A stretch of 64,000 bases of DNA from Acetanaerobacterium elongatum (GTDB taxonomy: Bacteria > Bacillota > Clostridia > Oscillospirales > Ruminococcaceae), in NCBI RefSeq assembly GCF_900103835.1, contig NZ_FNID01000002.1:62001-126000 (forward strand), written 5' to 3'. The notes beneath the pieces are model-generated. The model had not been told where the DNA came from. It ran no database searches and was given only the letters and a program-made list of their open reading frames with translations. This document shows, piece by piece, positions 24,287 to 31,867 of the stretch; within the stretch, counting starts at the first letter, position 1, and every line of letters starts with the position of its first letter. Both the position numbers and the translations under genes were made by a program.

Positions 24287-25218
24287 TGCGTAGAATAGCC
24301 AGTTTTGTTCTGTTAGCCGGTATAGTTTTATTATTCGTTTCAGGCTGCGGTGTTACCACGTCACCGCAGCCTTTGGCGGGTTATGCTCAAAGCAGTATGC
24401 AAAGCAATACATCCAACGTTTTTAAGGAAAGCAGCAGTATGCGGGCAATCCCAGCTAAAGAACCTGTTCCGTCATCCCCGGCACAGGAGGATAAGCCGCA
24501 GCAGCCCGATCTTTCACACTGCAGGGTGATTCAGAACTACTACGTCTGCTCGGTGATCGACAAAACCTTAAAGAAGCTGATTACCGAGGAGATGGACGAT
24601 TACGAAAAGCTGCTTACGGTGTACCGCCACCTTGTGTGCGAGGTGTCGTTTTTTAACGAGCCGCTGGGTACCGACCTTTGGCGTTACAGAGGCGACCCGA
24701 AGAACATCCCCAGCGTTTACGAGGCGCGCACCCTCAGCCCGCTTTTGTATGGCATCGGTTCGTGCGAGGACTACGCGAGTGCGTTTGTTACGCTGTGCGA
24801 CCGCATGGGCTTTGAGGCAAGGTATGTGCCGGGGCTTACCTACTCGATAGAGGGGAAGCTGGTGCCGCACGCGTGGGCAATGGTAAGGCTTGACGGCAGC
24901 TGGTACCACGCCGACCCGCAGCTCGAGGACAATATTATCAAGGCCGACAGGGTACTCAAATACCGCTATTTCTTAAAGGGCGACAAGGAGATGTCTGCTC
25001 ACCACCGATGGGGTACGCTGGTAGAGCAGCCAAGCGAGTATGCGCTTGCGCTGCCCCAATGCCCGGAATCCTACAAGGCTACGCCGCCAGAGGTAGTTGT
25101 GCAGGCGCCAAGGCCAAACCGGGAACGCATCGCAAAGCAGATTAATTCAGAAAAGACGGTGTACGCACAAAACCATGCACCGCTTGGGGAATTGCCACAG
25201 CTTACGCTGCCGGAATAA
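24286..25218 (+). CDS. Transglutaminase-like lipoprotein
   Basis: A 310-residue lipoprotein (lipobox VSGC, Cys 21) with a Ser/Pro/Gln-rich spacer and a transglutaminase-like cysteine protease fold. The triad is visible: C160 in GIGSCEDYASAF, H195 in HAWAMV, D210 in YHADPQL. The ATG overlaps the TAA of the macroglobulin gene by one base (TAATG), so translation is coupled. Such domains act as peptidases or cross-linkers outside the cell. A basic Pro-rich tail of about 60 residues follows the domain. Whether it modifies the macroglobulin or shares its target is an inference. Confidence 0.85.
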   Translation: MRRIASFVLLAGIVLLFVSGCGVTTSPQPLAGYAQSSMQSNTSNVFKESSSMRAIPAKEPVPSSPAQEDKPQQPDLSHCRVIQNYYVCSVIDKTLKKLITEEMDDYEKLLTVYRHLVCEVSFFNEPLGTDLWRYRGDPKNIPSVYEARTLSPLLYGIGSCEDYASAFVTLCDRMGFEARYVPGLTYSIEGKLVPHAWAMVRLDGSWYHADPQLEDNIIKADRVLKYRYFLKGDKEMSAHHRWGTLVEQPSEYALALPQCPESYKATPPEVVVQAPRPNRERIAKQINSEKTVYAQNHAPLGELPQLTLPE

Positions 25219-25364
25219 CAGTTTTGGCTGCTAAACCATGCAGCAGCCCAGATACAAGCTGCAATTTGATACTTTGAGCCTATAATTGATTGGCAGCACA
25301 ATTCTTACCCTTGAGGTATCAAGCTGAAGGGTATGCACATACGGCAATTATACATAAACGCAAA
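25219..25364. other. Spacer after the lipoprotein operon
   Basis: A hairpin GGCTGCT/AGCAGCC (25226-25248) follows the stop codon without a U-run. It could be a weak terminator. Nothing else is recognised. Confidence 0.3.
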
Positions 25365-25400
25365 AATACCATTGACTTTAGCTTAAGCCAATGGTATTAT
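25365..25400 (+). promoter_or_regulatory. Promoter embedded in an inverted repeat (operator)
   Basis: TTGACT (25372-25377) and TATTAT (25395-25400) are spaced 17 bases. The inverted repeat AATACCATTG (25365-25374) and CAATGGTATT (25389-25398), with AGCTTAAGC at its centre, covers both boxes. A repressor bound here would occlude RNA polymerase. It drives the DUF6323/DUF6179-like genes. Confidence 0.65.
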
Positions 25401-25506
25401 TAATTGCATTTGAAATTTGAGTAAATGTATATAAATACCCATAATTACTATATCACAAATTACTGTACTTGTCAATAGCTTTTTAGAAGTTTTTTGGAGG
25501 CACAGT

Positions 25507-26019
25507 ATGGAGGATGAGTTTGTATTTCTGCCGATGCAGATATTCACGCAGGTAGAGGCTTCAGAGATTGTGGCCTACAATGCCAAAACCGCCCGCTACG
25601 GGCTTACCCTTACGCCGGAGCAGGCGACCGAGCTTACTCAAACACGCAGCCGTTCCCTCGCAGCCACCGGACGGGTGGAGTTTAGCGGGGGGATTATCGG
25701 CAAGCTGATTGAGGCGTTTGCCGATTCCCCCTACCTGCAGCAGCGCGAGTATGCCAAAACGCTGAACGAGCTGGTGGAGGCGTTTTACAACTACAAGAAT
25801 GAAACGCTGGATACCCTGAGCGACGATGAGCTGATTGCGCTGATGAAGGACTACTACAACCGCCGCAGCGGCGGGTCGCTTGAGCTGCTCACCGGCAGGG
25901 AGCTGGAGAAGCTGGCACGCGGTATCCGGTTTGAGGGGCTTACCATGGAGGAGGAGAGCGACGAACAAGACGGCGAGGATGATTACGGCTATTGGGGGTG
26001 GTATAAGTTTGAAAGATAA
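25507..26019 (+). CDS. DUF6323-like protein of unknown function
   Basis: A 170-residue soluble, acidic protein without signal peptide or membrane helix. The start MEDEFVFLPMQ, the segment YNAKTARYGLTLTPEQATEL and the acidic end with YWGWYKF resemble DUF6323, a clostridial family; this is from memory and needs a profile search. Start ATG 25507 has a GGAGG RBS. It is followed by the DUF6179-like gene at 93 bases, and the two families are, to my knowledge, often neighbours. Function is unknown. Confidence 0.65.
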   Translation: MEDEFVFLPMQIFTQVEASEIVAYNAKTARYGLTLTPEQATELTQTRSRSLAATGRVEFSGGIIGKLIEAFADSPYLQQREYAKTLNELVEAFYNYKNETLDTLSDDELIALMKDYYNRRSGGSLELLTGRELEKLARGIRFEGLTMEEESDEQDGEDDYGYWGWYKFER

Positions 26020-26112
26020 ATCCTTCAAACTTAAGGTTCTGTGCTTTTCGTTCAAAGGCAGAAATTTCGGCAAGCCGAAACCGCACAATTCCCAGAAAGG
26101 AAGGGTAATACC

Positions 26113-27453
26113 ATGAGCTTGGAAATCAGTAAGCAGTTCCCTATTCAAAAGGAGATGCTCAGCGGGGAGCATTATGTACAATCGCTGCTGCATCATGCTT
26201 CAAGGCTTGGGATAATTACCCCGCAGCAAACAGAGCAGCTTCAGCTGCAAACAGCGCAGCTATTGCAAAAGCAGCTTATCCGTTTTACCCACGGCGAGAG
26301 CAGCTCGGTGAAGACTCAGACGGCACAGGGCATACTGCTGTCACTGCTTTTCACCGTATCGCTGGCACTAAAAGACATGACGGAGATTGAAGCGCAGTTA
26401 AAAGCGTTGACGGAGGAAGCGCTGGAGAGCCTGCACACCAGAGGACGAGAAATTTTAAAGGTAAAGGTTCTGCGCGCAAAAGGCCTGCTGAATGCCGTAA
26501 AGCATAGCCGGGTAAGCACTGAAAACGAGGCGTACAACCAAACCGTCGACACGGCTATCCCCGGCTTTTTTGCCATGTACGACCTCTACTATGCCGCTCA
26601 CGGGCTCCCCTGCATGATTGATTACCCGCTTGCCATAGAGGTTACCGACAGGGCGGGCATTGAATTCATTGAGGAATATCTACAAAGGCTTGCGTGGGAG
26701 AACGCCTTTTGTGTACAGTTCCCCACCGAAGAACTGACACAATTGCTCACCGGTTATCACAGCGACTTTAACGAACTTCTGGAGAATATTACGCTGCTTA
26801 CCCTTTCCAATGCGCTGGGGAGTATCCTGCTGGGGAAGGGCAGCGACAATATTACATTGACCGGTGAGGATATCACTTTGCTTATGGGCAGACTGGCGGG
26901 GCTAACCTCGGAGGAGTTTGCCCGGCAGATGGAAATTGCAAAAACGCAGCTGCCATTGATTCGAGGTGCTGAGGATTACTTAAACCAATGCGCGGATAGG
27001 ATTATTGTGCGCATTGACGCAGCAAGGCAGGGCTTGGGGCCGCTGCCGTTGATCACCGCGAAGCCTGCGGGTGCAGTGGCGCTCCTATTCAGCGACCAAG
27101 AGAGGATGGACGACGAGCACTTTTGCAGCCTTACCGAGGAGCTGCGCAGCTGCCGCGACACACAGGATAAGCTGCTGCTTGTGCGCCGTGAGGTGAATTC
27201 CTTCGGCGATTTAACCGATATTCTCGGCGCGGAGTGCTTCTTTGGGCAGGAGTATGAGCAGTTGTTTGGCAGCCTGAAGGATTTTGAGCTGGTGCTTCTT
27301 TATAAGACCGTACCAAGAGAGGAGGACGGTACGCTTCACCGCACCGAGGCGGAGAAGGAGTGGCAGCAGGCACTCTGTTCCTATATTGATTCCCTGGACG
27401 TCATACACCGAAATACTATCGAAGCCTTGGCGGCACAGATAGCTGCTGGTTAA
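26113..27453 (+). CDS. DUF6179-like protein of unknown function
   Basis: A 446-residue soluble, mostly helical protein beginning MSLEISKQFPIQKEML, with conserved-looking stretches HYVQSLLHHASRLGI, GESSSVKTQTAQGILLS and FFAMYDLYYAAHGLPCMIDYPL (central part). It resembles DUF6179, by memory. No catalytic motif is evident. ATG 26113 is preceded by GGAAGGG; the frame is open to 26041 without an RBS. It is the second gene of a two-gene operon with a DUF6323-like partner, which suggests a shared role or complex. Confidence 0.65.
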   Translation: MSLEISKQFPIQKEMLSGEHYVQSLLHHASRLGIITPQQTEQLQLQTAQLLQKQLIRFTHGESSSVKTQTAQGILLSLLFTVSLALKDMTEIEAQLKALTEEALESLHTRGREILKVKVLRAKGLLNAVKHSRVSTENEAYNQTVDTAIPGFFAMYDLYYAAHGLPCMIDYPLAIEVTDRAGIEFIEEYLQRLAWENAFCVQFPTEELTQLLTGYHSDFNELLENITLLTLSNALGSILLGKGSDNITLTGEDITLLMGRLAGLTSEEFARQMEIAKTQLPLIRGAEDYLNQCADRIIVRIDAARQGLGPLPLITAKPAGAVALLFSDQERMDDEHFCSLTEELRSCRDTQDKLLLVRREVNSFGDLTDILGAECFFGQEYEQLFGSLKDFELVLLYKTVPREEDGTLHRTEAEKEWQQALCSYIDSLDVIHRNTIEALAAQIAAG

Positions 27454-27485
27454 TGGGCAATTCTAACGCTACATTGAACAGACCA

Positions 27486-27516
27486 TTAGTAAAGGGAGGC
27501 ATCAGCCTCCCTTAAT
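27486..27516. terminator. Terminator between convergent genes
   Basis: AAGGGAGGC (27492-27500) pairs with GCCTCCCTT (27504-27512), loop ATCA; pairing extends further outwards (CATTA/TAATG). The T-run is weak on both sides. Confidence 0.7.
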
Positions 27517-27530
27517 GTATTATTCAATTG

Positions 27531-28376
27531 TTATGCCCTTGAAAGAGAATGGAACATAAACCTTCCGGTGAGTGCTTCGCCGCCCAGCACAAACAGGTGG
27601 TCGTCATACGGCTGCCACCGGAGCGGCAGGGTTTGGTCAGAGGGGGTAAAGCCCAGCGGAAGCTCCCCTTGGCCTTCGTTTAGCAGCGCGGCAGCGCCTT
27701 GCAGCGAAAGCCCACTGCCGGAGTAGTAATCGAGCAGCAGCCCGTCTTCAATAAATACAAGGGTATCGCTGTTGGGGTAGTACCGCAGTGCGCCGTTTAA
27801 ACCGTTGATGCAGTAGTACAGTATCAGCGAGCTGTTGCTTGTTACCCGCAGGCGTTTATCAGCGGGCTTGCCGGAGGTAATCAGCCGCTGAACAAGCGCA
27901 AGGTCATCCGGCCTATGGATATCCAAGATATAAAACGGTTCGGGCTTTGGGGCAATATCGGTAAGCTGAATAAAGCACTGCCACTCCTCACGCGGCACAA
28001 AACCAAACCTGGGGTAGAAGCTTAATACGCTTGTATTGGCGAAAAGGTAGATCATATCCACCTTCTTACGGTACTCCTCCAGCACCGCGTTCATCAGCCG
28101 TGCGGAATAGCCTTTGCCGCGGTGGGCCTTGTCGGTCATCACTGTGCCGATTAAAACAGCGGTCATCGGTTTGCCGTCGAAGATCATGCTTACGGTGTTG
28201 GCAGACACGTTGGCAAGCACCGTGCCGTCCTCCACCAGCGAATAGGGGATATAGCTTTCGTTCCAGAACCCCGCCTGATACCATTCCTCAAGGCCGAGGC
28301 TGAAGGTCTCCTTTGCAAGTGCGCCAAGGCTTAGGCGCAAGGTGTCGTTAAGCCTGTAATCCTTTATCAGCTCCAT
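27531..28376 (-). CDS. GNAT-family acetyltransferase, Eis-like
   Basis: A 281-residue protein with an N-terminal GNAT domain: GTVLANVSANTVSMIFDGKP, then the acetyl-CoA loop IGTVMTDKAHRGKGYSARLM, then FYPRFGFV. The C-terminal 130 residues form a second, non-catalytic part, as in the Eis/YhfO-like two-domain acetyltransferases. Substrate unknown. It is probably the last gene of the MATE-ynzC-mgtC-GNAT minus-strand group (37-base gap after mgtC). Confidence 0.8.
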   Translation of the reverse strand: MELIKDYRLNDTLRLSLGALAKETFSLGLEEWYQAGFWNESYIPYSLVEDGTVLANVSANTVSMIFDGKPMTAVLIGTVMTDKAHRGKGYSARLMNAVLEEYRKKVDMIYLFANTSVLSFYPRFGFVPREEWQCFIQLTDIAPKPEPFYILDIHRPDDLALVQRLITSGKPADKRLRVTSNSSLILYYCINGLNGALRYYPNSDTLVFIEDGLLLDYYSGSGLSLQGAAALLNEGQGELPLGFTPSDQTLPLRWQPYDDHLFVLGGEALTGRFMFHSLSRA

Positions 28377-28413
28377 CTATTTATGTCCTTCAATTCTTAA
28401 TGTTAGTTTGGCG

Positions 28414-29133
28414 CTACCAGTTCAGCTCTTCTACAAAGGTAACGCCCTGCAGCGCGCGGATGTTTTCAATGGCACCCTGCTCATCCTGCTTGGCGTCAAA
28501 GCTGATGGTGACGAACATCCCCATGCTCTCGATATCGGAGTTTTTAGAGCGCACAAGGTCTACCGAGCTAACCTCCTTGTGGTTTGCGCGTAGGTAGGCA
28601 AGCACCTCTTTAAAGCGGGGCAGGCCGTCTATCTCGATATAAAGGTTCACGATGTGTGAACGCTTGTAAAATACCTCGTCGAACTTGTGCAGGTAGGTGA
28701 TAACCACCATAATGAACAGGCAGCCGATGAGCGCGCCGCTGTAAAAGCCGATACCGATAGCAAGGCCCATTGCCGCTGAAGCCCACAGCCCCGCCGCCGT
28801 GGTAAGGCCCTTGATCTGCTGCTTGCCTGTAACCAGAATGGTGCCCGCACCCAAAAAGCCGATGCCGCTGATTACCTGTGCGCCGATACGAGCGGGGTCG
28901 CCCACGCCGTGGGTAATATAGGTAAAGATATACTGGTTGGTAATCATGGCAAGGGTGGAGCCTACGCATACCAGAATGTGCGTACGAAAGCCTGCGGCCT
29001 GATGCTTGCGGCGGCGCTCCATACCGATGATGCCGCCCAGCAGCACCGCGAGAAACAGCCGCACAAAGGTAGAAAGCAGATTGACCTCCTTTAAATAAGA
29101 GGCTATCTGATTGAGCGTATCCAGTATCGTCAT
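28414..29133 (-). CDS. MgtC/SapB-family membrane protein
   Basis: A 239-residue membrane protein with four to five N-terminal helices and a C-terminal ACT-like cytoplasmic domain. The MgtC signature is clear: LGGIIGMERRRKHQAAGFRTHILVCVGS (in two halves, about 32-58), then ISGIGFLGAGTILV and GLTTAAGLWASAAMGLAIG. Family members modulate ATP synthase or Mg2+ homeostasis and help survival at low Mg2+. Only about 100 bases separate it from the upstream gene and no Mg2+ riboswitch is seen. Confidence 0.9.
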   Translation of the reverse strand: MTILDTLNQIASYLKEVNLLSTFVRLFLAVLLGGIIGMERRRKHQAAGFRTHILVCVGSTLAMITNQYIFTYITHGVGDPARIGAQVISGIGFLGAGTILVTGKQQIKGLTTAAGLWASAAMGLAIGIGFYSGALIGCLFIMVVITYLHKFDEVFYKRSHIVNLYIEIDGLPRFKEVLAYLRANHKEVSSVDLVRSKNSDIESMGMFVTISFDAKQDEQGAIENIRALQGVTFVEELNW

Positions 29134-29234
29134 AGCACACCACCCATTCCTACTCTATGCAATCAATAGGGAAAATGATTCCTTATGCTCACTATAGCAT
29201 AACGCACGGGTAGTGTAAAGATTGTGTAAAAACG

Positions 29235-29444
29235 CTAGGATTTCGGCTTCCTTTTCAACGGGTGGGTGGAGCCATCTGCCTCCTGAATAACGATGCTGTT
29301 CAGCTGGCTGGTAAGGCTCTGCTTATATTCCTCGATATATGCGCGGCGCAAGGCAGCTTGTTCTTCCTTTTCTTCCTCGGTTAGCCCCTCGGACTTTGAT
29401 TTTCTGGCCAGTGCGTTAATCCGGTCTATATCAGTTTGTTTCAT
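29235..29444 (-). CDS. DUF896 (YnzC-family) protein
   Basis: A 69-residue cytoplasmic protein that begins MKQTDIDRINALARKSK, the pattern of DUF896/UPF0291 (YnzC). The family is a short helical hairpin found in Firmicutes, in B. subtilis linked to the SOS-region operon yneA-yneB-ynzC. Its start lies inside the end of the MATE gene (14-base overlap) with GAGGAT as RBS, so the two are coupled. Function is unknown. Confidence 0.85.
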   Translation of the reverse strand: MKQTDIDRINALARKSKSEGLTEEEKEEQAALRRAYIEEYKQSLTSQLNSIVIQEADGSTHPLKRKPKS

Positions 29445-30825
29445 CAATTAAATCCTCGTTTTCTGTAGGTTTTTGCCGTACGAGTGCGCGCCCGCGCCAT
29501 ACGCCCATACGCCAGCGTATGTATACAACCACCGCACGCAGGCATTCGTCGCATGCCATGCCAATCCATATACCCACCAGCCCGAGCCCCGCCCGCAAGC
29601 CCAGCAGGTAGCCCGCCAGCACCGCAACACCCCACATTGAGCTGATACCCAGGAACACGGGGAAGCGTACATCCCCCGAAGCCTGCAGGCCGCGGATGAT
29701 GACCAGATTGGTGGTGCGCCCGATCTCCAGAAAGATTTCAACCAGCATAATTTTTCTGCCAAGCGCGATAATCTCGGGGTTCTTGGTAAACACCGAGAAG
29801 AGCATGCCGCCGAACAGATAGAGCAGGATGGTGACACACAGGGCAATCAGCAGTGCTGGGCGCAGGGTTCTGCGCACACGCTTATCGGCAGCATCCTCTT
29901 CACCCGCACCGATCAGGTGCCCTACAATAATCTGCGTGCCCTGGCTTACCGAGGCCGAGTAGACGATGGCAAACCAAGCTATTAACATTGAGTAGGCGCG
30001 GGTGGAAACGGTGGTGGCCCCCATGGTATTTGCAAAGCCCAGCAATACTGTCTGTGCCAGTGTGTAGGAGAGTGACTCACCGCCTGCCGGCAGGCCGATG
30101 TGCAAAAGCCTTTTGAGCGTTTCCCACGGGAAGGGCTTGAGGTATTTGAGCGAGATATGCCCATCAATCTTGCGCCTGAACAGCAGCATAAGCACCAATA
30201 CACCGATGGCACGGCTAACGGCGCTGGAGATTGCCACGCCCGCAACGCCCATGTAGGGCAGGCCGAACCAGCCGTACAGGAACATCGAATTGCCGAAGAT
30301 ATTGGTAATGTTCAGCAGCACCGCCACATACATGGTGTACTGCATATGGCCGTTACAGCGGAAGATTACCCCAAGCGTAGAGAACAGCGCCTGTAAAAAG
30401 ATGACGCTGCCCACGATGTTCAAATAGGTTACCGCATCGCCTATAAGCTCAGCCGGAACCTGCATCACGGCAAACAGGGGCCGGGAAAACAGCACCAGCC
30501 CTCCGCCTACCAGCAGGCCGCAGGCAAGGTTAAAAAACACCGCCACCGAATAGATCTCGGAGGTGCGGTCGTACTGCTTTGCCCCCAGATACTGCGATAC
30601 CATGATGGTGGTGGCGGAGTTGAGCACGCTGAACATAATCAGCACGAGATTTAGAATCTGGTTGACGTTGCCCACCGCCGCCACCGCGTTATCGGAAAAG
30701 CGGCTGAGCATAAACTGGTCTACATTGCTGACAAGCATCTGCAGAAGAAGCTCGATAAAAATGGGAAAGGATAAGGCAAAAAGCGAGGTGTTTTTGCCGA
30801 TGACCTTTATTTGCGGTTTATTCAT
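29431..30825 (-). CDS. MATE-family efflux transporter
   Basis: A 464-residue polytopic membrane protein with about 12 helices in two homologous halves. The start SLFALSFPIFIELLLQMLVSNVDQFMLSRFSD (residues about 14-45) and the second-half motif LAQTVLLGFANTMG are typical of the NorM/DinF MATE exporters, which expel cationic drugs or metabolites using Na+ or H+. Substrate not predictable. Overlaps the DUF896 gene. A possible RBS (AAAGGATG) lies rather far from ATG 30825. Confidence 0.88.
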   Translation of the reverse strand: MNKPQIKVIGKNTSLFALSFPIFIELLLQMLVSNVDQFMLSRFSDNAVAAVGNVNQILNLVLIMFSVLNSATTIMVSQYLGAKQYDRTSEIYSVAVFFNLACGLLVGGGLVLFSRPLFAVMQVPAELIGDAVTYLNIVGSVIFLQALFSTLGVIFRCNGHMQYTMYVAVLLNITNIFGNSMFLYGWFGLPYMGVAGVAISSAVSRAIGVLVLMLLFRRKIDGHISLKYLKPFPWETLKRLLHIGLPAGGESLSYTLAQTVLLGFANTMGATTVSTRAYSMLIAWFAIVYSASVSQGTQIIVGHLIGAGEEDAADKRVRRTLRPALLIALCVTILLYLFGGMLFSVFTKNPEIIALGRKIMLVEIFLEIGRTTNLVIIRGLQASGDVRFPVFLGISSMWGVAVLAGYLLGLRAGLGLVGIWIGMACDECLRAVVVYIRWRMGVWRGRALVRQKPTENEDLIDETN

Positions 30826-30890
30826 GTTGTTACTATTTCATCCTTTGTTGATCAAGGGCGTTTTTTAGATACCCTTAATAAAAATGTCTG

Positions 30891-31565
30891 TTACCAGCGG
30901 TTGTTCTTCGTCTGTTTACGGAAGTTGCGGCGGGTAGCGGAATACCCTCGTTCTTCCTTAATGCGCCGAAAGAAGTCGCCGCCGAAGAACAAAAAGAAGT
31001 TAAGCAGCGAGGCGATGATGGCAGCAACCTCGTACCAACGCAGCCCGATAACAGCCCATACAAGGCTGAACACGAAGAACGCGGCATCTAAAAGGGCAAG
31101 ATACTTAATCTTAACCGGCAGCACAAAGAACAGCAGCACCTCGTAGTTGGGAAAAATGACTGCAAACGCAAAAAACAGCGACAGGTTTAAATAGGTGTTG
31201 CTGCCCATTCCGGTGATGAGCCCGGCGATGGTGGTGCCCAGCATGCCGATGAGGTAGTAAAGGGTGAACTTGGCTGCACCCCATTGCCGTTCGAGGTTTA
31301 CACCGATAATGTAGTAAAAATAAAGGGCGAAGATAATAAAAATCGGGCCGGAGTTGGGCGGCAGGAACAGATAGGTTATCAACCGCCAAACCTGCCCCTG
31401 GAACAGGGCGTCACGATCAAGGTAAAGATAGTTCTGCAGCCCAATCCCCGGCAACACAAAATCGAGGGCAAAAACCAGCAGCATGGTGCCGGAGATATAG
31501 AGCATCAGGTTGGGAATGGCAATAGGGCGAACCAGCTTTTCAAGCTTATATAGGAAATTCTTCAT
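30891..31565 (-). CDS. Rhomboid-like membrane protein lacking the protease active site
   Basis: A 224-residue protein with about six membrane helices. The loop WRLITYLFLPPNSGPIFIIF and the following helices match the rhomboid fold. The catalytic GxSG helix is not present: the corresponding region reads GMGSNTYLNLSLFFAF, and there is no matching His in the sixth helix. It is therefore probably a pseudoprotease, like derlins or iRhoms, which bind rather than cut membrane proteins. ATG 31565 with GGAGACTGC is the start; the frame open to 31598 is less likely. It has its own promoter at 31625-31653. Confidence 0.75.
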   Translation of the reverse strand: MKNFLYKLEKLVRPIAIPNLMLYISGTMLLVFALDFVLPGIGLQNYLYLDRDALFQGQVWRLITYLFLPPNSGPIFIIFALYFYYIIGVNLERQWGAAKFTLYYLIGMLGTTIAGLITGMGSNTYLNLSLFFAFAVIFPNYEVLLFFVLPVKIKYLALLDAAFFVFSLVWAVIGLRWYEVAAIIASLLNFFLFFGGDFFRRIKEERGYSATRRNFRKQTKNNRW

Positions 31566-31624
31566 TGTGCAGTCTCCATTTCTGTTGGGCAAAAACAAAC
31601 TTTTGGCTTGGGCATTACCATTAT

Positions 31625-31653
31625 ATTGTACAGGAATGCATCATTTATTTCAA
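31625..31653 (-). promoter_or_regulatory. Promoter of the rhomboid-like gene
   Basis: On the minus strand TTGAAA (31653-31648) and TACAAT (31630-31625) are 17 bases apart; the gene starts about 60 bases further. Confidence 0.6.
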
Positions 31654-31821
31654 GGTTCGTCATGTGAACATTTCTGCGTTCAGACAATACAGCCGGTTTT
31701 TGCACGAAAGGGGCTGGGGCGGGTATCACAGAGCAATGGTGCGGGCATGGGTAACAGGTCTGCCGTACAATGTGAAGGAGCAACGGTATAGGCTTCTGGC
31801 ACAGCTCAAGGATTCGACCAC

Positions 31822-31853
31822 AAAAAAGAGCCGCACCCTTTCGGATACGGCTC
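31822..31853 (-). terminator. Terminator of the hydrogenase operon
   Basis: On the minus strand an 11-bp stem (GAGCCGTATCC with GGGTGCGGCTC, including G-U pairs) with loop GAAA is followed by six T, 15 bases after the hydA stop. Confidence 0.92.
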
Positions 31854-31867
31854 CCTGTATGAAACTA

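Noticed and set aside
29134-29234. Mg2+ riboswitch before mgtC
   Set aside because: Only about 100 bases separate mgtC from the upstream gene, too short for the M-box, and no matching structure was seen.
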